A stretch of 64,000 nucleotides of DNA from Hydrogenophaga sp. BPS33 (GCF_009859475.1 NZ_CP044549.1:1984001-2048000), one strand, 5' to 3'. Positions 6,758 through 17,039 are shown, counted from the first letter of the stretch. The notes: generated from the sequence alone by a model not told the origin. Numbers and translations are program-made.

Positions 6758-8239
6758 TCAGGCTTCGGCGTGTTTGGCGGCTTCGATGGAGGCCCGCGCG
6801 TCGCCCCGGCTGCCGTTGAAATACAGGTTGAGCGCGACGGCGCTGAGGGAGGCCAGCAGGATGCCGGACTCGATGAGCGGGTGGATGGCGTGCGGCATCC
6901 ACTGTTTGAAGTTGGGCGCGACCAGGGGAATCATGCCGAAGCCGATGGAGACGGCGACGATGAAGAGGTTGTTGCGGTTGCCCTTGTAGTCCACGCCGGC
7001 CAGGATGCGGATGCCGGTGGCCGCGACCATGCCGAACATCACCAGGCCCGCGCCGCCGAGCACGAAGGTGGGCAGCGATTCAACCAGCGCGGCCATCTTG
7101 GGCAGCAGGCCGAGCACGATGAGGATGAGGCCGCCGGCCACGCAGACATAGCGGCTCTTCACGCCGGTCACGCCGACCAGCCCCACGTTCTGCGAGAAGC
7201 TGGTGTAGGGGAAGGTGTTGAAGATGCCTCCGATGAGCGTGCCCAGGCCGTCGGTGCGCAGGCCGGCGGTGAGGGCTTTCTGGTCGATCTTGCGCTCGGT
7301 CATGTCGCCCAGCGCGAGGAACATGCCGGTGGACTCGATCATGACCACGATCATCACCAGGCTCATGGTGAGGATGAGGATGGGGTCGAAGATGGGGGTG
7401 GCGATTTCGAAGGGCAGCACGAGGTCGAACCAGTGGGCTTTGCCGACCTTGTCGAAGTTCATGAGGCCGGTGGCGGTGGCGATGACGGCGCCGACGACGA
7501 TGCCCAGCAGCACCGAGATGTTGGCGATGAAGCCCTTGGCGTATTTGGCGATGAGCAGAATGGCCGCGAGCACGATGGCGGCGATGGCGATGTGCGCGCC
7601 CTGGGCGTAGGCAGGGTTGGGCACGCTGCCGACGATGTTCATGCCGGCGGGCATGGGCGGCACGGCGCCGGTGGTGGCGGCCTGTTTGGCGGCGTCGAGC
7701 CATTGCAGGTGTTCGGGGCTGGGGATGCTGGGCGCGGTGGGGCCGAAGGGATTGCCGAAGATCCAGTTGATGCCGATGCGCATGAGGCTGATGCCGATGA
7801 CCGCGATGATGGTGCCGGTGACCACGGGCGGGAAGAAGCGCAGCATGCGGCTGACGACGGGCGCGATGAGGATGGAGACCACGCCCGCGCCGATGATGGA
7901 GCCGAAGATGAGCCCGGCCCCTTGCACGCCGGGGTTGCTGTTGGCCATGGCGACCATGGGCGCGACGGAGGCGAAGGTCACGCCCATCATCACCGGCAGT
8001 TTGATGCCGAACCATTGGGTGGCGCCGAGCGCCTGGATGAGGGTGACGAGGCCGCAGCAGAACAGGTCGGCCGAGATCAGCATGGCCACTTGCTCGGGGC
8101 TGAGCTTGAGTGCGCGGCCGACGATGAGGGGCACGGCGACCGCGCCGGCGTACATCACCAACACATGTTGCAGGCCCAGCGCGGTGAGTTTGCCGGCGGG
8201 CAGGACTTCATCGCACGGATGGGTGGTGGAAGTGGCCAT
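6758..8239 (-). CDS. NCS2 family xanthine/uric acid permease
   Basis: This is a 493-residue inner-membrane permease of the nucleobase-cation symporter-2 family (PbuX/UacT/UapA type). About 12-14 hydrophobic segments are evident. The family signature region reads FNTFPYTSFSQNVGLVGVTG, and the preceding MIESTGMFLALGD segment matches the transmembrane-8 substrate-site region. Xanthine and/or urate uptake is the expected role and agrees with the neighbouring urate-to-allantoate genes. It is probably transcribed alone, with TGTATACA 39 bases upstream of the ATG. Uracil cannot be excluded from the sequence alone. Confidence 0.9.
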   Translation of the reverse strand: MATSTTHPCDEVLPAGKLTALGLQHVLVMYAGAVAVPLIVGRALKLSPEQVAMLISADLFCCGLVTLIQALGATQWFGIKLPVMMGVTFASVAPMVAMANSNPGVQGAGLIFGSIIGAGVVSILIAPVVSRMLRFFPPVVTGTIIAVIGISLMRIGINWIFGNPFGPTAPSIPSPEHLQWLDAAKQAATTGAVPPMPAGMNIVGSVPNPAYAQGAHIAIAAIVLAAILLIAKYAKGFIANISVLLGIVVGAVIATATGLMNFDKVGKAHWFDLVLPFEIATPIFDPILILTMSLVMIVVMIESTGMFLALGDMTERKIDQKALTAGLRTDGLGTLIGGIFNTFPYTSFSQNVGLVGVTGVKSRYVCVAGGLILIVLGLLPKMAALVESLPTFVLGGAGLVMFGMVAATGIRILAGVDYKGNRNNLFIVAVSIGFGMIPLVAPNFKQWMPHAIHPLIESGILLASLSAVALNLYFNGSRGDARASIEAAKHAEA

Positions 8240-8277
8240 GGGTGTCCTTCGTTGATCGGTTTAATGCATGCACAAAC

Positions 8278-8285
8278 TGTATACA
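8278..8285. promoter_or_regulatory. TGTATACA operator upstream of the NCS2 permease
   Basis: The context is ACAAAC-TGTATACA-AATTATG, with A-rich and T-rich flanks as at the other sites. Its internal TATACA lies at a suitable distance for a minus-strand -10 element, giving a leader of about 30 bases before the ATG at 8239. Confidence 0.68.
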
Positions 8286-8364
8286 AATTATGTTTACGAT
8301 CGTATGGGGAGGGGCTAGGGGAAACCCGGTCTACTGACCAGCGGTCTTTGTTTCTTCGGCTTGT

Positions 8365-8465
8365 CGTTTCCTCGGGGTCCGGCCATCGGCGACCACGGGG
8401 CGCGGCTCCGCGGGTGTCCCCCGCCCGGGGCTTCGCCCCGTGCTCCTCCTTTACCCCACTGCGCC
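8365..8465. repeat. GC-rich palindromic repeat block, left of the IS110 element
   Basis: This block fills most of the 356-base gap between the permease and the transposase gene; I see no gene in that gap. It includes a hairpin CGGGGC-TTC-GCCCCG (8426-8440). It also has a 21-base segment (8405-8425) whose exact reverse complement occurs at 9826-9846 on the other side of the transposase. An AAAGGAGGAG-type motif accompanies both copies. It looks like a dispersed REP-like element. Confidence 0.65.
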
Positions 8466-8577
8466 GCACCCCATGGCCGCCGATGACCTCGTTGGCACTC
8501 GATGCATTGAGACTGAGATCGTGGTGTGCTTGTGCTTTCGCTGCGCGTGAGCGATGGGCGTTCTGCGCAGCGGGGTA

Positions 8578-9680
8578 AAGACACCGTTGTGCCTGTCAAG
8601 TGTTTGCATCGCAGAAACGAGTGGCATCGAAAGGTGTTCTGGATTTGAGCACGCCATAAACGATGGCCAACAGCTTGTGCATACATGCCACGACGATCAC
8701 TTTGCCCGGTTTGTTCTGAGCCTTCAAACGTTGCCAGAACGCGGCCACAGCCGGGTTGTGCCGGCCCGCGACCATGGCCGGGAAGTACAGCGCATGCTTG
8801 AGCTGACGGTGGCCCTGCGCGTGCGTGCCGCCCCGCTTGTTCAGCGATGTGCCGGACTGACGGATCGCGGGCGACAGACTCGCGTAGGCAATCAACGCCT
8901 TGACGCTCTTGAACCGTTCGGGTCGGCCAATGTAGGCCAGCAACTGAGGGATGGTCCGATCGCCCAGTCCGGGGATGCTGTGCAACAGCTGGGCACGTCC
9001 TCGCAGATGCGGATCGTCGTCAATGGTTTGACGGATTTGCGCCTTGACCTGGGCGATCGTCTTGTCCAGGGTCGCCAGCATCTCGTGCAGCGAGGCTTGC
9101 ACAACGCCATGGGCCACCTCCAGGCGGTTGGCCTCGCTCTGGCGCATTTCCTGCAGGGCATCCAGTCTGGCGACCAAGGCCTGCAGCGCACGCACACCAG
9201 GCGCTGGCGCCTCCCACAGCTCGGGCGAGGCCATGCGGCAGAACCGCGCCAGGCTCTTCGAATCCCCCTGGTCGGTCTTGTTGCGCGTGCCCTCGAGTTC
9301 GATGAACCGCTTGACCCTCAAGGGGTTGACCACCGAGACCCGCACACCCAGGTCGTGCAGGTGCAGTGCCAGCGGTTCGTGGTACGAGCCTGTGGCTTCC
9401 ATGCAAACATGCAGCGCAGCGAGCTCCTGGCCTTGCGGCAGGTGGGTCTGCAGCCATTGATGCAAGGCTGCGAAGCCCATGCCTGAATTGGCAAACACCT
9501 TGCAGCGGTACTTGCCTTCGTCGTTGAGCAAGGCCACATCGAGCTTGGCCTTGCTGACATCCACGCCCAGCGATGAAGTCATGCCGTTCTCCTGTCAACA
9601 ACAGCGCCATATCCGACTTGCGCATCCTGATATGCGAGGTCGCCGCTGGCCACAGACCGGCGGCGCCCCAAGACACCGTT
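8578..9680 (-). mobile_element. IS110-family insertion sequence, ends approximate
   Basis: The boundaries are a guess from the direct repeat AAGACACCGTT found at 8578-8588 and again at 9670-9680, which brackets the transposase gene and about 90 bases of structured noncoding DNA upstream of it. A length near 1.1 kb is at the short end for the family. The true ends could lie further right, up to about 9780. Comparison with an empty site would settle them. Confidence 0.45.
8596..9582 (-). CDS. IS110-family transposase (DEDD)
   Basis: This is a 328-residue transposase. The N-terminal RuvC-like domain carries the DEDD set: D8 (GVDVSKAKLD), E62 (CMEATGSYH), D104 and D107 (NKTDQGDSKS). The C-terminal Transposase_20-type domain has IPGLGDRT near 203-210 and the putative catalytic serine S243 in RQSG. 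The frame is intact and of normal length, so the element may still be active. It is inserted between the oxopurine permease and maeB. Exact element ends are not visible, as IS110 elements lack clear terminal inverted repeats; see the 11-base repeats at 8578 and 9670. Confidence 0.93.
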   Translation of the reverse strand: MTSSLGVDVSKAKLDVALLNDEGKYRCKVFANSGMGFAALHQWLQTHLPQGQELAALHVCMEATGSYHEPLALHLHDLGVRVSVVNPLRVKRFIELEGTRNKTDQGDSKSLARFCRMASPELWEAPAPGVRALQALVARLDALQEMRQSEANRLEVAHGVVQASLHEMLATLDKTIAQVKAQIRQTIDDDPHLRGRAQLLHSIPGLGDRTIPQLLAYIGRPERFKSVKALIAYASLSPAIRQSGTSLNKRGGTHAQGHRQLKHALYFPAMVAGRHNPAVAAFWQRLKAQNKPGKVIVVACMHKLLAIVYGVLKSRTPFDATRFCDANT

Positions 9681-9910
9681 CGAGCTACAGCGTCGAATCC
9701 GAGAGCGTGCCCCACTCTTTACCGCGGGAGGCAATTCCAAAGGAGGAGATCGGGGTCACACTACGGGCTCTCTTCGGCGCGAGGAGAGCAGTTTGAACAA
9801 TATCAGGAGGAGCCGCCCTCCCGGCGGCGGGGGACACCCGCGGAGCAGAGCGCCCATCGATCGCGCGCCCGCGAGGTGCAGGCATGTGGTGCAGGCAAGC
9901 AGTGAAGCCC
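9583..9910. other. Noncoding stretch between transposase start and maeB terminator
   Basis: I see no gene in this stretch. Next to the transposase start are two potential hairpins with 6-bp stems and 13-15 base loops: CATATC (9608-9613) with GATATG (9629-9634), and CGCCGC (9641-9646) with GCGGCG (9660-9665). They are placed where IS110 elements encode a bridge RNA. Further right is the inverted copy of the GC-rich repeat at 9826-9846. Confidence 0.5.
9826..9846. repeat. Inverted copy of the 21-base GC-rich repeat
   Basis: This is the exact reverse complement of 8405-8425, lying about 1.4 kb away on the far side of the transposase gene. It is preceded by GGAGGAGC, as is the other copy when read in its own orientation. 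It is probably a REP-type dispersed repeat and not an IS terminus, since the element ends appear to lie inside it. Confidence 0.7.
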
Positions 9911-9939
9911 AAAGAAAAGAGACGCCGCAGCGTCTCTTT
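9911..9939 (-). terminator. Intrinsic terminator of maeB
   Basis: A 10-bp stem, AAAGAGACGC (9916-9925) and GCGTCTCTTT (9930-9939), has a four-base loop. On the minus strand it is followed by a T-rich tract. It begins 20 bases after the maeB stop codon. Confidence 0.8.
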
Positions 9940-9959
9940 CACGAGCAAGAGAAAAAACG

Positions 9960-12251
<2,292 letters not shown>

Positions 12252-12342
12252 GCGTTGTCTCCATAGAGCGTGTATGCGGCGCCATTGTGTCACGCGCGCA
12301 AAAGCGAAACGCCGCGCGGGGCGCGGCGTTTCACGGGTGAAT

Positions 12343-13593
12343 TCAGGGCGCTTGCAGCAGGTCGAGCAGGGTGCGCGCAATCACCTTGGTGGCGCGCCTG
12401 AGGTCGTCGAGCTGCAGGTGCTCGTCGGCGCGCTTGGCGTTGGACTCGCGCACCGTGCGCGGACCGGCACCATAGATCACGCCGGGAATGCCCCGCTCCA
12501 CGTACAGGCGCACGTCGGTGTAAAGCGGCGTGCCAACGGCGGGAATGGCTTGGCCGAACACAGCCTGGCCGTGTTGCTGGATGGCCTTGACCAGCGGCTG
12601 GTTGCCCGGCAGGGGTTTCATGGCGCGCGCGAGCAGGATGCGGCGCACGTCGACCTTCAAGGCCTTGCCACCGCGCGGTGGGTTGAAGCTGGCCGCGGCC
12701 TGTTCGATGGTCTTGCGCAGCGCGGCCTCCACCTCGGCCGGGTCTTCCTCGGGGATCATGCGGCGGTCGACCTTGAGCACGACCTTGCCCGGGATCACGT
12801 TGGTGTTGGTGCCGCCGCTGATCTGGCCGACGTTGAGGTAGGGGTGGGTGATGCCCTCGACCTTCGAGGTCACCTGCAGGTAGTCGGCGTTGAGCTGGTA
12901 GAGCGCGTTGAGGATGTGGGTGGCGCCCTGCAGCGCGTCGGTGCCGCTGTCGGGAATGGCAGCGTGCGCCATGTCGCCGTGCACCGTCACTTCGAGCTGC
13001 AGGCAGCCGTTGTGCGCCACCACCACCTGGTAGCTGAAGCCGGCGGCGATCATCAGGTCGGGCTTTGTGAGGCCTTGTCTGAACAGCCAATCGGGTCCGA
13101 CCTCACCACCGTATTCCTCGTCGTAGGTCACGTGCAGTTCCACGCCGCCAGCGAGCTTGGCGTTCAGGGATTCGAGCGCGCGGATGGCGAAGGTGAAGCT
13201 GGCGATGTCGCTCTTGCTCACGGCGGTGGCGCGGCCGTAGATCTTGCCGTCGGCGATCTCGCCGCCGTAGGGGTCGTGCGTCCAGCCTTCGCCGGGCGGC
13301 ACCACGTCGCCATGCGCGTTGAGGGCGATGGTCTTGCCCGCGCCGCCGTAGGGCCGGCGCACGATCAGGTTGGTGATGGTCTGAAGGCCAGCCGCCTGCA
13401 CTTCATCGGCGGGCACGGCGTGTTTCTCCGCGTTCAGGCCCATGGCCGCGAGCAGCTCGGCGGTGCGCTCGGCGTGCGGCGCGTTGTTGCCGGGCGGCGT
13501 GTCGGTGGGCACGCGCACGAGTTCCTGCAGGAACTTCACTTCTTCGTCGAAGTGGGCGTCGATCCAGGCGTCGAGTTGGGTGTGGAGGGTCAT
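12343..13593 (-). CDS. M20-family metallohydrolase (ArgE/DapE-like)
   Basis: This is a 416-residue zinc amidohydrolase/deacylase. The first metal motif is NAHGDVVPP (H94, D96) and the catalytic glutamates lie in YDEEYGGE (159-164). The position of the usual bridging aspartate (GRGxxDmKg) reads GRATAVSKSD, with Val125 at the aligned position and Asp129 nearby. This marks a divergent subfamily. It lies 11 bases after the uraD-allC fusion in the GntR-puuE-fusion operon, so it probably acts late in the allantoin/ureide pathway or on a carbamoyl or acyl amino acid. The exact substrate is unknown. Confidence 0.8.
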   Translation of the reverse strand: MTLHTQLDAWIDAHFDEEVKFLQELVRVPTDTPPGNNAPHAERTAELLAAMGLNAEKHAVPADEVQAAGLQTITNLIVRRPYGGAGKTIALNAHGDVVPPGEGWTHDPYGGEIADGKIYGRATAVSKSDIASFTFAIRALESLNAKLAGGVELHVTYDEEYGGEVGPDWLFRQGLTKPDLMIAAGFSYQVVVAHNGCLQLEVTVHGDMAHAAIPDSGTDALQGATHILNALYQLNADYLQVTSKVEGITHPYLNVGQISGGTNTNVIPGKVVLKVDRRMIPEEDPAEVEAALRKTIEQAAASFNPPRGGKALKVDVRRILLARAMKPLPGNQPLVKAIQQHGQAVFGQAIPAVGTPLYTDVRLYVERGIPGVIYGAGPRTVRESNAKRADEHLQLDDLRRATKVIARTLLDLLQAP

Positions 13594-13604
13594 GGGCTTC
13601 TTCT

Positions 13605-15410
13605 TCAGGGTTCTTGGGCGAGTTGGTCGAGCAGGTGCGAGAAGGCGTTGACGCAGAGTTCCATGTCGTCGCTGGTGGTGGACTCCAGCGGGTTGTGGCT
13701 GATGCCGCCGTTGAGGCCGCGCACGAACAGCATGGCCTGGGGCATGACCTCGTGCAGCTTCATCGCGTCGTGGCCGGCGCCGCTGGGCATGCGGTGCAGG
13801 GGCACGCCCAAGGCATTCACCGCGCGTTCCCAGCGCGCTTGCCATTCGGGTGCGCTGGGAGCGGCGGCGGCGCGCATGGTCTCTTCGATCTTCAGGTCGA
13901 TGCCGCGCTGCTCGGCGATGGCGCGCAGGCGCGCGAGGATGTCCCGCTCCAGCGCGTCGCGCTGCGCATCGCTGGGCGCGCGCAGGTCGAGCGAGAACAG
14001 GCAGCGGCCGGGCACCACGTTGATCGAACCGCCGGGCACCTGCAGCATGCCGATGGTGGCCACCGAATCGCCGTCGGCTGCGGCGCGCTGTTCGGCATAG
14101 AGCGCGAGCTCGGCCACGGCGCAGGCGGCGTCGCGCCGCCGGTCCATGGGGGTGGTGCCGGCGTGGCTGGCCATGCCGATGGCTTCGCACAGGTAGCGCA
14201 CGCTGGCGTTGATGGAGGTGACCACGCCCAGGGGCAAGTCCATTTCGTTGAGCACCGGGCCCTGTTCGATGTGGACCTCGACGAAGCCGAGGTACTTCGA
14301 CGGATCGCGTTGCAGTGTGGCGATGGCTTCCATCGTCGCGGGCAGGCCGGCGTGCTGCATGGCCTGGCGCATGGAGATGCCGTCTGCGTCCTGCTGGTCG
14401 AGCCAGGACGGGTTGAAGTGGCCGGTGAGCGCGCCCGAGCCGAGAAAGGTGGCCTTGTAGCGCTGGCCTTCTTCTTCGGCGAAGCCCACCACCTCGAAGT
14501 CGAACGGCAGGCGCCGGCCGGCCGCGTGCAGGCGTTGCACGCAGGCCATGGGCGCGAAGATGCCCAGGCGACCGTCGTATTTGCCACCGTTGCGCACGGT
14601 GTCGTAGTGGCTACCCGTGAGCAGTGTCTTGACGCCCTCTCCCGCTTGCCGGAGAGGGTTGGGGTGAGGGTGCGCGAGGTAGCGGCCAACCACATTCCCT
14701 ACCGCATCCACCCCCACCTCATCAAACCCACATGCCCGCATCCGCGCCACCAGGTCCGCCGCGCAAGCGCGGTGCGCATCCGTCAGGTACGTGACCGTGA
14801 GCTGGCCTTGTTCGGCGAACCCGGGGTCGCTGTGGCGCGCGAGGTCCTCGTGCCAGTCCCACACCGCGTTCCCCGTGGCCGGCTCGAAGCCGAACTTGTC
14901 GTTGAGCCGGATCTCGGCAATGCGGTGGATGTTGCGCAGGCACTCGGCGCGTTCGAAGTCCACCGGATTGCCCAGGCGGCGTTCGAACGTGGCAATGATC
15001 TCGCGCTTGGCCAGGCCCAGGCCGCGTGGGCCGCGCACGGCGAGGATGAACGGGAAGCCGAACTTGGCGTTGTACTGCGCGTTGAGCTGCTGGATGTGCG
15101 CGAACTCCTGCGGCGTGCAGTTCGTGAGACCGGCCTTGGTCTGCTCGTTGGTGGACTCGGCGGTGAGCGACTGGGCGACCATCGCCTTGCCCGCGAGTTC
15201 GGGGTGGGCGCGGATCAGGGCCAGCTGCGGCTCCACGCCCGCATCGGCCAACACCTTCACCATGGCGTGCTTGAGCGCGGCCAGCGAGGCGAAAGGGCGT
15301 TGCGCGAGTGCCTGCTCGGCGATCCAGGGCGAGTGCTCGTAGAGGCCGTCGAGCATCTGCGTGGCCTCGGGCAGCGGGGCATGGTTGAGTTGGTCCAGGG
15401 TGATCGGCAT
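13605..15410 (-). CDS. uraD-allC: Fused OHCU decarboxylase - allantoate amidohydrolase
   Basis: This is a 601-residue bifunctional protein. Residues 1 to about 165 match OHCU decarboxylase, which makes S-allantoin: H69 in AHPELAGK, E89 in STNEQ, FGFPF at 118-122 and FERRL near 142. Residues ~185-601 are an M20 allantoate amidohydrolase with metal residues H268 (GSHYDTV), D279 (KYDG) and the AEEEGQRY motif; it would release ammonia and CO2 from allantoate. Between them, residues about 247-260 (HPHPNPLRQAGEGV) are encoded by a palindromic REP-like repeat inserted in frame. The gene follows puuE by 10 bases in one operon. Confidence 0.92.
   Translation of the reverse strand: MPITLDQLNHAPLPEATQMLDGLYEHSPWIAEQALAQRPFASLAALKHAMVKVLADAGVEPQLALIRAHPELAGKAMVAQSLTAESTNEQTKAGLTNCTPQEFAHIQQLNAQYNAKFGFPFILAVRGPRGLGLAKREIIATFERRLGNPVDFERAECLRNIHRIAEIRLNDKFGFEPATGNAVWDWHEDLARHSDPGFAEQGQLTVTYLTDAHRACAADLVARMRACGFDEVGVDAVGNVVGRYLAHPHPNPLRQAGEGVKTLLTGSHYDTVRNGGKYDGRLGIFAPMACVQRLHAAGRRLPFDFEVVGFAEEEGQRYKATFLGSGALTGHFNPSWLDQQDADGISMRQAMQHAGLPATMEAIATLQRDPSKYLGFVEVHIEQGPVLNEMDLPLGVVTSINASVRYLCEAIGMASHAGTTPMDRRRDAACAVAELALYAEQRAAADGDSVATIGMLQVPGGSINVVPGRCLFSLDLRAPSDAQRDALERDILARLRAIAEQRGIDLKIEETMRAAAAPSAPEWQARWERAVNALGVPLHRMPSGAGHDAMKLHEVMPQAMLFVRGLNGGISHNPLESTTSDDMELCVNAFSHLLDQLAQEP
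14634..14671. repeat. REP-like palindromic repeat inside the uraD-allC coding region
   Basis: CCCTCTCC (14635-14642) and GGAGAGGG (14651-14658) form an 8-bp stem, followed by TTGGGGTGAGGGTG. This is the layout of a repeat common in intergenic regions of Comamonadaceae and Xanthomonadaceae. Here it is read in frame as the low-complexity peptide at residues 247-260 of the fusion protein, just before the metal-binding GSHYD motif. The reading frame stays open. Confidence 0.8.
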
Positions 15411-15420
15411 GGCGTGGGCC

Positions 15421-16368
15421 TCAGGCGGTGACAGGGTGCGTGTTCTTCCAGTGGCGCGCGATGTCGATGCGCCGCGCCACCCACACGTGTTCGTGCTGCT
15501 GGATGTGGTCCAGAAAGCGCTGCAGCGCGGTGATGCGCCCCGGGCGGCCGAGCAGGCGGCAGTGCATGCCGATGTTCATCATCTTGGGCCGGTCCAGGCC
15601 GTTCGGGTCGCCTTCGGCGTAGAGCGCGTCGAACGTGTCCTTCATGTACTGGAAGAACGGGTCGGCGTGGGAGTAGCCCTGGGGCAGGGCGAAGCGCATG
15701 TCGTTGCAGTCCAGCGTGTAGGGCACGATGAGCTGGTGCGCGTCGCTGCCATCGGTCTTGCGCACTTTCATCCAGAACGGCAGGTCGTCGCCGTAGTAGT
15801 CGCTGTCGTATTCGAAGCCGCCGAAGTCCGCCACGAGGCGACGCGTGTTCGGGCTGTCGCGCCCGGTGTACCAGCCCAGCGGGCGGCTGCCGGTGAGTTG
15901 CTCGATGAGTTGCATGGCCTGCGCCATGTGCGCGCGCTCGGTGGCCTCGTCCACGTTCTGGTAGTGGATCCATTTGAGGCCGTGGCAGGCGATGTCGTAT
16001 CCGAGTTCCTGGAACGCGGCGGTCACGTCCGGGCTGCGTTGCAGCGCGGTGGCCACGCCAAACACCGTGAGCGGCAGGCCACGCTTTTCGAACTCGCGCA
16101 GGATGCGCCACACGCCGGCGCGCGAGCCGTATTCGTAGATGCCTTCCATGCTGATGTGGCGCGCCGGGTAGGCCGCCGGGTTGAACATTTCCGAGAGGAA
16201 CTGTTCGGACGCATCGTCGCCATGCAGCACGCTGTTCTCGCCCCCTTCCTCGTAGTTCAGGACGAACTGCACGGCGATGCGCGCGCCGTTGGGCCAGCGG
16301 GCGTGGGGAACGTCGCGGCCGTAGCCGGCCAGGTCGCGTGGATACGCGAGCGTGGAGTCGTAGGTCAT
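15421..16368 (-). CDS. puuE: Allantoinase PuuE (polysaccharide-deacetylase fold)
   Basis: This is a 315-residue metal-independent allantoinase of the PuuE family, opening the hydantoin ring of allantoin to give allantoate. Characteristic segments are the N-terminal YPRDLAGYGRD, VQFVLNYEEGGENS, DIACHGLKWI and GWYTGRDSPNTR. The length agrees with the family. The ATG overlaps the stop of the GntR regulator gene upstream (ATGA), and the fusion gene follows after 10 bases, so regulator and enzymes form one transcript. Confidence 0.95.
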   Translation of the reverse strand: MTYDSTLAYPRDLAGYGRDVPHARWPNGARIAVQFVLNYEEGGENSVLHGDDASEQFLSEMFNPAAYPARHISMEGIYEYGSRAGVWRILREFEKRGLPLTVFGVATALQRSPDVTAAFQELGYDIACHGLKWIHYQNVDEATERAHMAQAMQLIEQLTGSRPLGWYTGRDSPNTRRLVADFGGFEYDSDYYGDDLPFWMKVRKTDGSDAHQLIVPYTLDCNDMRFALPQGYSHADPFFQYMKDTFDALYAEGDPNGLDRPKMMNIGMHCRLLGRPGRITALQRFLDHIQQHEHVWVARRIDIARHWKNTHPVTA

Positions 16369-17039
16369 GACAAGGCTTGGGAAATGTCGTTGACGGGCAG
16401 CTTGCGGTCGAAAGTCAGGTTCTGTTCGACGTTGAGCAGGTGTTCGTCCATCAGGCGCACGGCCAGCTCTTCGTCGCGTGCGGCCAGCGCCTTGACGATC
16501 TCCGCGTGCTCTTCGCTGGAGTGTTCGGCGGCCTGGTTGCTCTGGTACATGAGCGTGATCAGCGCGCAGCGCGAGATGAGGTCGCGCAGCAGTTCGGCCA
16601 GCACCTGGTTGCCCATGAGCTCGGCCATGCGCACGTGGAAGTCGCCCAGCAGCTCGATGCGGCCGGGCACGTCCTGGTTGTTGACGGCCTGCTTTTCCTG
16701 CGCCACGTGCTCACGCAGCGCCTTGATCTTGGCGTTGGTCACGCTGCGCACGAAGGCGCGCGTCATCTCCACTTCCAGCATGCGGCGCACCGCGAAGACC
16801 TGCTGGGCTTCCTGCACCGAGGGCGTGGCCACGAAGGCCCCGCGCGCCGGCTCCAGGCGGATCAGGCGGTTTTGCGACAGCTGGAACAAGGCCTGGCGCA
16901 CCAGGGTGCGCGACACACCGAAGTGGTCGGCCAGCTTTTGCTCGGCCAGCTTGGTGCCCGGGTGCAGGCGGTGCTCCACGATGGCGCGCGTGAGCGACTC
17001 GACGATGTGCAAGGTGCTGGAGGTTTCCATGCGCCGCAT
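16365..17039 (-). CDS. GntR-family (FadR/VanR type) transcriptional regulator of purine catabolism
   Basis: This is a ~224-residue regulator. The N-terminal winged helix includes LAEQKLADHFGVSRTLVRQA. The C-terminal FCD ligand domain carries candidate metal histidines in DFHVRMAELMGN and HSSEEH. The start is uncertain: ATG at 17042, 17039 or 17030; 17039 has the best-spaced GGA upstream. It is divergent from the 5-hydroxyisourate hydrolase gene, and a perfect 16-bp palindrome (17058-17073) lies in the shared promoter. The same TGTATACA core occurs at three other purine promoters, so it probably autoregulates and controls the local regulon, likely as a repressor. Confidence 0.88.
   Translation of the reverse strand: MRRMETSSTLHIVESLTRAIVEHRLHPGTKLAEQKLADHFGVSRTLVRQALFQLSQNRLIRLEPARGAFVATPSVQEAQQVFAVRRMLEVEMTRAFVRSVTNAKIKALREHVAQEKQAVNNQDVPGRIELLGDFHVRMAELMGNQVLAELLRDLISRCALITLMYQSNQAAEHSSEEHAEIVKALAARDEELAVRLMDEHLLNVEQNLTFDRKLPVNDISQALS

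Noticed and set aside
6371..8578. A 735-codon plus-strand open frame opposite the NCS2 permease
   Set aside because: The product is dominated by Asp, Gly, His and Ala, as expected from the reverse of a membrane-protein gene. The opposite strand encodes a complete permease.
14590..14710. Frameshift or pseudogene in uraD-allC at the repeat
   Set aside because: The reading frame continues through the repeat with family motifs intact on both sides, so this is an in-frame insertion and not a break.
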